A DNA stretch of 11,044 nucleotides from an uncultured bacterium. Lineage in GTDB: Bacteria; Gemmatimonadota; Gemmatimonadetes; Longimicrobiales; RSA9. This document shows, one piece after another, positions 6,964 to 11,044 of the stretch; the stretch's first letter is position 1; each line of letters opens with the position of its first letter. The position numbers were made by a program, and so were the translations under genes. Below the pieces are notes generated by a model. The model was given only the letters and a program-made list of their open reading frames with translations, did no database searches and was not told the origin of the DNA. The stretch covers positions 1 to 11,044 of the forward strand of contig CALKIP010000042.1 in assembly GCA_937995995.1 (NCBI GenBank), in the 5' to 3' direction.

Positions 6964-8118
6964 ATGAGGAGCCATCCCGAGCGGATCGACCGGGTCGCGG
7001 ACCGAGTGCAAGGCCACACCCCACAGCGCGAGAACCACCTTCTGCCGCTCCGCCGCAGCGTGCTCGCCGCGGTGCTCGGGCTCACCATCGCGACGCTGCC
7101 CGCCTGCGAGCTGAACACGAAGGACCGTGCACGTGTCGACGGCGAGCCCTCGGGTCGCGACGGTCGCGTGGCCACGAGCGTACGGTCGGAGCAGGCCGGA
7201 AGCCCCGGGGCGCGCCTCGTCTCGGACACGCGGCCGGCCGGGTGGGTGCCGGGCGGAGGCGCTCCCGTGCCGAGCAGCCCGGAGCCGCCGAAGCCAGCCG
7301 TTCCGGCGGACGTGTCCTACTCGGACGCGGAGAAGGTCTTCCGGAGCGGTGAGTACGGCCTTGCCGCGGAGTACTTCGAGGCCTACGCGACTCGTCGCCC
7401 GGACAACCCGTGGGGTCATTACATGCTGGGCATCTCGGCGTGGCGCGACGGTGACCACGCGCGAGCCGAGGCCGCACTCAGGAGAACACTGGAGACGGAT
7501 ACGTCGCACGTGAAGGGGCTGACCAACCTGGCCCGCGTACTCCTGGAGCAGCGTAAAGCCTCGGACGCTCTGGAGCACATCGAGCGCGTGGTCGAGCTCG
7601 AGCCGGAGTCGGGTGAGGGTTGGCGGGTGCTGGGCAACGCGTACGCCGAGTTGGGCATGACCGACGAGGCCATCGACGCGTACCGAGAGGCGCTCGTGAT
7701 CGACCACCGCGACGCGTGGACGATGAACAACCTCGGCCTGCTGCTGATCCGGGAGGGCCGCTACGAGGAAGCACTGCCACCGCTGGCGCGTGCTGTCGAG
7801 CTACAGCCGAACCGGGCACGCTTTCAGAACAATCTCGGAATCGCGCTGGAACGGAGCGGGCATCTCCGTGAGGCGATCGAGGCCTACCGGGCCGCACTGG
7901 CCACGGACTCCACCTACGGGAAAGCGAGCGTGAGCCTGGAGCGGGTCCTGGCACGGGTCGAGACCGCGACGACGGTGCCGGTCGACCTGGCGGCCGTGGC
8001 GAGGGGCTTCGCGGAGGAAATCGACCGCTGGAGGGCACAGCCCACACCTGCGGCGGACCTGGACCCGATTTCAACTCCGGTGGACCTGGACCCGATTTCC
8101 GGAATCGACCCCACCTGA
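6964..8118 (+). CDS. TPR-repeat lipoprotein
   Basis: The protein has 384 residues. A long basic leader and hydrophobic run (about 32-47) end in L-P-A-C, with lipid-acceptor C48, so the mature protein should be membrane-anchored outside the cytoplasm. Residues about 50-115 are a low-complexity glycine/proline/serine linker. From about 118 to 330 there are roughly six tetratricopeptide repeats, recognisable by the W/L-G-Y/A-F/A-P spacing, for example W-R-V-L-G-N-A-Y-A-E-L-G-M-T-D-E-A-I-D-A and M-N-N-L-G-L-L-L-I-R-E-G-R-Y-E-E-A-L. TPRs form a superhelix that binds protein partners, so an envelope scaffold or assembly role is likely, but the partner is unknown. The tail ends in a duplicated D-L-D-P-I-S motif. 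It is monocistronic: its own leader and candidate sigma-54 promoter lie upstream and a strong hairpin lies downstream. Position suggests control by the NtrC-type regulator just upstream. Confidence 0.9.
   Translation: MRSHPERIDRVADRVQGHTPQRENHLLPLRRSVLAAVLGLTIATLPACELNTKDRARVDGEPSGRDGRVATSVRSEQAGSPGARLVSDTRPAGWVPGGGAPVPSSPEPPKPAVPADVSYSDAEKVFRSGEYGLAAEYFEAYATRRPDNPWGHYMLGISAWRDGDHARAEAALRRTLETDTSHVKGLTNLARVLLEQRKASDALEHIERVVELEPESGEGWRVLGNAYAELGMTDEAIDAYREALVIDHRDAWTMNNLGLLLIREGRYEEALPPLARAVELQPNRARFQNNLGIALERSGHLREAIEAYRAALATDSTYGKASVSLERVLARVETATTVPVDLAAVARGFAEEIDRWRAQPTPAADLDPISTPVDLDPISGIDPT
8055..8099 (+). repeat. 18-base direct repeat at 27-base spacing in the TPR lipoprotein tail
   Basis: GGACCTGGACCCGATTTC occurs at 8055-8072 and 8082-8099. 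The 27-base offset keeps the frame and duplicates D-L-D-P-I-S near the C-terminus. Identity is perfect over 18 bases, suggesting a recent duplication. Confidence 0.85.
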
Positions 8119-8162
8119 CGTCAAGGTGTCGCAGACCACTGTCGCGAATCGTTCAGGGGGAT

Positions 8163-8200
8163 CCACGGTGCCCTGGCCTGGTCAGGCCGGGGCACCGTGG
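8163..8200. terminator. Long-stem hairpin between convergent genes (bidirectional terminator candidate)
   Basis: Arms 8163-8180 and 8183-8200 pair over 18 positions, with a single G-U wobble and a two-base GT centre (outer arm CCACGGTGCC / GGCACCGTGG, inner arm GGCCTG / CAGGCC). It lies 44 bases after the TPR gene stop and 64 bases after the protease stop on the other strand, the right place to end both transcripts. The following sequence on the plus strand is only ACTTTC, so the T-tract is weak. Confidence 0.7.
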
Positions 8201-8222
8201 ACTTTCAATCCCTGCGTGTAGC

Positions 8223-8241
8223 GAAACTGGATCCCGGTTTC
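8223..8241 (-). terminator. Small hairpin just after the protease stop
   Basis: GAAACTGG and CGGTTTC-type arms give eight pairs, including one wobble, around a three-base loop, 24-42 bases beyond the protease stop codon on the minus strand. No T-tract follows. It may assist the larger hairpin at 8163-8200 or be incidental. Confidence 0.3.
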
Positions 8242-8264
8242 TGGTCCGCTAGGCGACTGGCCCG

Positions 8265-10814
8265 CTACGCGACCACCGGCGGGCGCGGCGCATCCAGAAT
8301 CCGGTCGATCCGCACCAGCACATCTTGCAGGTGCACGCGCGTCATCGCGTCCGGTGCGCGGGCCGCTGCGGCGGCAACATCCGAGCGGAGCGCACGGAGC
8401 TGGGCGCGCACGAGCGGCCGGATGTCCGAGCGGCTCAACTCGACACGGCGGCCGGGGCGCGCTTGCGGGCCGGACGCCTGCTCACGCTCCTCGGCCAGCA
8501 GTTCCTTCATCCGCTCCAGGTAGCCGCGCTGGAGCCCGCGACGGTAGACATCGATCGAACGCGCGGAGCCGAGCTCGGCCCAGATCATGGCGCGCAGGTC
8601 GTCGAGGAACTCCGTGAGCGGATAGGCGACATCGGGTGCGTACGCCTCGACCTCGACCATGCGCTGCATGCGGTCGGTCGAGAGCAGCGCCTCGAGGACG
8701 CGGACCTGCTGCGTGGTCAGTCGCTCCACGCCGCCGTCGCTCTCGAGCAGGACCAGGATCTTCGGATCGACCAGCCACGTGGGCGGCTGGAAGACCTGCT
8801 GGTCGAGGAAACGTAGCGCTTCCTTCTGCCGCTCCCGCCTCACTGGCTCGTAGACGGCACCGTCCTGATCGGCGGTCTTGAGCGTCTCGTGCACGCCACC
8901 GACGATGTTGACCACGTGACGCACGTAGCGGCTCCACTGACCGACCAGCTCGCCGTAGAGCTCCTTCAGATCCTCGTAATCCTCGCCTTCCTTCGACGTC
9001 CACTCGACGAGGTTCGCCGCGGCACGCTTCAGGTTGGCGATGCCGTAGCCGCTGGCCCGGACTGCGTCGTCACCGAGATCCTCGGTCTGGACGCGCGGGT
9101 CGGCCGTGCCCTGGGGCGTGAAGCGATAGACGGGATCGTGCGCCTTCTCGATGATCCAGCTGTGCAGGATCGGCCGCTCGGCCTCCGCCGTCGGCGCTTC
9201 CGGGAGCACACGGTAGCCCCAGTTGATGACGTAGTGGTCGTACGGGCCGATCCGGCGGATGAAGTCCGTGCCCTCCAGACCGTCGCCGGGCTGGGCGATG
9301 TAGTTCTGCCGTGCGTAGTCCATGATCGTCGGCGCGATCCCCATGCGGCGCACGAAGGTAGCCGAGCGCAGCGAGTCGACCGGGTAGGCCGAGCTCGCGA
9401 CCATGTTGTGCGGCAGCCCGAGCGCGTGACCGACCTCGTGGGCGATGACGGCGCGCATCGCCTCGCACATGAGGTCCTGGTCGACGGGGAGCGAGCGAGC
9501 CAGTGGGTTCGCCGCGCCGGTCTCCAACATCAGCCGGTTGCGATAGCTACGCAGATGGTTGTGGTACCAGACGATGTCGCTCTCGATGATCTCGCCGCTG
9601 CGTGGATCGGAGACGCTCGGGCCCTGGGCGTTGCGCGTCGTGCTCGCCGCCCAGCGCACGACCGAGTAGCGCACGTCCTCGCCGCTCCACTCGGGATCCT
9701 CCTCGGGCGACGGCGGGTCCTTGGCGATGATCGCGTTCTTGAAACCCGCCGTCTCGAACGGGCCGCGCCAGTCCTCGATTCCCTGCCGCACGCACGAGCG
9801 CCACTCGTTCGGCGTGGCGGGGTCGAGGTAGTAGACGATCGGCTTGACCGGCTCGACGAGCTCGCCACGCGCATACGCCGCGGGGTCCTTCGGCTCCAGC
9901 CGCCAGCGACGGATGAAGCGCTCGGTGGCTGCCTTCTGCTCGTTCAGCCCGAAGTTGACCCGCTCGATGCCGAAGAACCCCACGCGGGCATCGGCGAAGC
10001 GCGGCCGCATCGGCTCCTTCGGGAGGAGCACCATCGACTGGTGCATCTCCATCGAGATCGTGCCGGTGTTGGCGTTCGACGGCGGCCGGGTCGCGTCGAA
10101 AGTCAGTGTGTGCCGCACATCGATGTTCAGCGGGAAGCTTCGCGCGTAGTTGATGAACGTGCGGCTGCCGTCGAGGCGGCGCACGCCGTAGCTGGTGCGC
10201 TGCTGCTGGCGCAGCCCGCTGATCGCCGGTACGTCGTCTTCGAAGAGGTCCGTCACGTCGATGACGACGCTGCCGCCGTCCGGCCCCTCGGCCTTCACCC
10301 CGAACGACCGGATGATCGGCGCAAAGTTGTTGCTCACCACCGAGACCGCGATCGGCGCCGATTCGTCGGCGACCTGCTCGTACGAGACCTTGCGCAGCAG
10401 CACTCGGTCACCGACCCGCTCCCAGCGCACCACCTGCTCGTGCGCCTTGTAGCCGGCCGGGATGTAGCCGCCCAGGTTCGACGGTACCGCCGCGATGCGG
10501 CTGATGAGCAGCATGTCGCGGCCCAGGAGCGAGTCCGGGATTTCGTAGAGGAGGGCGTCGTCGGTCCGATGCACGGTGAAGAGCCCGGCGTCGCTCTTTG
10601 CACCGGACACCACCTTCTCGTACGACGTACCGGTATTGCCTGCCTGGCCGCCTCCCGCCGGCCGGGCCGATGCCTGTGGCGCCGGCGCAGAGCGCGCGGA
10701 GGCACAGGCGGTCGCCGCCATGCACGCCAGGGCGAGAGCGGCCACGGAGAATCGGTGCGCCCGCCGGGAAGCCGACCCGGCACTCCGGATAGCGCATTCG
10801 CGAGTCAAGGTCAT
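8265..10814 (-). CDS. Secreted zinc-dependent metalloprotease (DUF5118/DUF5117/DUF4953 type)
   Basis: The protein has 849 residues from ATG 10814-10812, with GAGG about six bases upstream. An N-terminal signal (R17-R18, then hydrophobic residues 22-36) ends near cysteines C31 and C37. A-T-A-C at 34-37 is a weak lipobox, so it is either a lipoprotein or a secreted protein. The zinc site is explicit: H-E-V-G-H-A-L-G-L-P-H at 459-469 (HExxHxxGxxH, zinc ligands H459, H463 and H469, catalytic E460), followed by a Met-turn-like I-A-P-T-I-M-D-Y-A-R (M498), as in metzincins. The length and the N-terminal Y-E-K-V-V-S...G-L-F-T-V-H region fit the large envelope proteases annotated with DUF5118, DUF5117 and a C-terminal DUF4953. 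Their physiological substrates are unknown; peptide scavenging or envelope protein turnover is plausible. It is convergent with the TPR lipoprotein gene and appears transcribed alone. All active-site residues are present, so it is predicted to be active. Confidence 0.93.
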   Translation of the reverse strand: MTLTRECAIRSAGSASRRAHRFSVAALALACMAATACASARSAPAPQASARPAGGGQAGNTGTSYEKVVSGAKSDAGLFTVHRTDDALLYEIPDSLLGRDMLLISRIAAVPSNLGGYIPAGYKAHEQVVRWERVGDRVLLRKVSYEQVADESAPIAVSVVSNNFAPIIRSFGVKAEGPDGGSVVIDVTDLFEDDVPAISGLRQQQRTSYGVRRLDGSRTFINYARSFPLNIDVRHTLTFDATRPPSNANTGTISMEMHQSMVLLPKEPMRPRFADARVGFFGIERVNFGLNEQKAATERFIRRWRLEPKDPAAYARGELVEPVKPIVYYLDPATPNEWRSCVRQGIEDWRGPFETAGFKNAIIAKDPPSPEEDPEWSGEDVRYSVVRWAASTTRNAQGPSVSDPRSGEIIESDIVWYHNHLRSYRNRLMLETGAANPLARSLPVDQDLMCEAMRAVIAHEVGHALGLPHNMVASSAYPVDSLRSATFVRRMGIAPTIMDYARQNYIAQPGDGLEGTDFIRRIGPYDHYVINWGYRVLPEAPTAEAERPILHSWIIEKAHDPVYRFTPQGTADPRVQTEDLGDDAVRASGYGIANLKRAAANLVEWTSKEGEDYEDLKELYGELVGQWSRYVRHVVNIVGGVHETLKTADQDGAVYEPVRRERQKEALRFLDQQVFQPPTWLVDPKILVLLESDGGVERLTTQQVRVLEALLSTDRMQRMVEVEAYAPDVAYPLTEFLDDLRAMIWAELGSARSIDVYRRGLQRGYLERMKELLAEEREQASGPQARPGRRVELSRSDIRPLVRAQLRALRSDVAAAAARAPDAMTRVHLQDVLVRIDRILDAPRPPVVA

Positions 10815-10863
10815 CGCGTACCTCGGGTTGGATGGGGGAACAGATGACCAAGATAGCCAACGC

Positions 10864-10904
10864 GTTGCGCCCCGACCAGCGCAATCTGCAGGTCGGGGCG
10901 CGAC
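10864..10904. terminator. Strong hairpin upstream of the protease gene
   Basis: Arms 10864-10877 and 10891-10904 (core GCGCCCCGACC / GGTCGGGGCGC, 11 perfect pairs, extended by three pairs including a wobble) enclose a 13-base loop. It lies between the stop of the right-edge minus-strand gene (11008) and the protease start (10814), where it could terminate that gene and insulate the protease. No T-tract follows on either strand, so attenuation or a protein-binding site is possible. Confidence 0.5.
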
Positions 10905-11007
10905 CGAAGCGGGATCGACATTCCGGCGAGCCGACAGGTTCAGGTGCGAACGGTGGCGGCGGTCGGGCGCGTCGTCGCCACCGGCGCCTGGAGAGCGGCC
11001 GGCAGAC

Positions 11008-11044
11008 TTAGCGGCGCGAGACCTTCAGCGTGGCTTCGTAGACG
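11008..11044 (-). CDS. C-terminal end of an unidentified minus-strand gene (cut by window edge)
   Basis: Reading leftward from the right edge, one frame gives V-Y-E-A-T-L-K-V-S-R-R followed by TAA at 11010-11008. The composition looks like a genuine protein end, and the stop is followed by the hairpin at 10864-10904. With only 11 residues visible nothing can be said about function, and the coding call itself is tentative. Confidence 0.35.
   Translation of the reverse strand, partial: VYEATLKVSRR

Noticed and set aside
8889..10847. 652-residue open frame on the plus strand, antisense to the metalloprotease
   Set aside because: The minus strand encodes an intact HExxHxxGxxH protease. The plus frame has no motif and shadow composition.

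Overview
The window is GC-rich and densely coding, with GC-ending codons throughout. It looks like a chromosomal segment of an environmental Gram-negative-type bacterium. The large secreted zinc protease of the DUF5117/DUF5118/DUF4953 type, two putative lipoproteins and an NtrC-type regulator would fit Gemmatimonadota or a similar phylum. That placement is inference from gene content, not a phylogenetic result.

Layout: (1) Left edge, minus strand: the N-terminal part of a glycerophosphodiester phosphodiesterase (355 to beyond 1), preceded by a small unrecognised acidic protein (817-467). (2) After a short divergent promoter region (818-903) comes a plus-strand operon of three genes: a family-5 (peptide/nickel-type) substrate-binding lipoprotein (about 904-2775), a membrane NtrY-like histidine kinase (2772-4925, ATGA overlap with the binding protein) and an NtrC-type sigma-54-dependent response regulator (5004-6470). 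No permease or ATPase genes are visible, so the binding protein may act as a receptor for the kinase rather than in import. (3) 6471-6963 is a 493-base noncoding stretch. It holds a 224-base element bounded by 26-base imperfect inverted repeats, an 18-base palindrome with an extra half-site, a C-rich G-poor tract and a candidate sigma-54 promoter (-24/-12), then a strong ribosome binding site. (4) A TPR-repeat lipoprotein (6964-8118, plus) follows. Its own upstream region makes it the best candidate target of the regulator. (5) A very strong hairpin (8163-8200) sits between this gene and a convergent 849-residue HExxHxxGxxH metalloprotease (10814-8265, minus). (6) At the right edge another hairpin (10864-10904) and the last codons of a further minus-strand gene are seen.

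Working model (inference): an envelope ligand bound by the lipoprotein is sensed by the kinase, which phosphorylates the NtrC-type regulator. The regulator then activates sigma-54 transcription of the neighbouring TPR lipoprotein and perhaps other targets. A second theme is short tandem duplication: 9-, 21-, 27- and 84-base direct repeats occur, mostly in frame and concentrated in the kinase gene and its junction with the regulator. The kinase carries three hydrophilic insertions that make it longer than usual.
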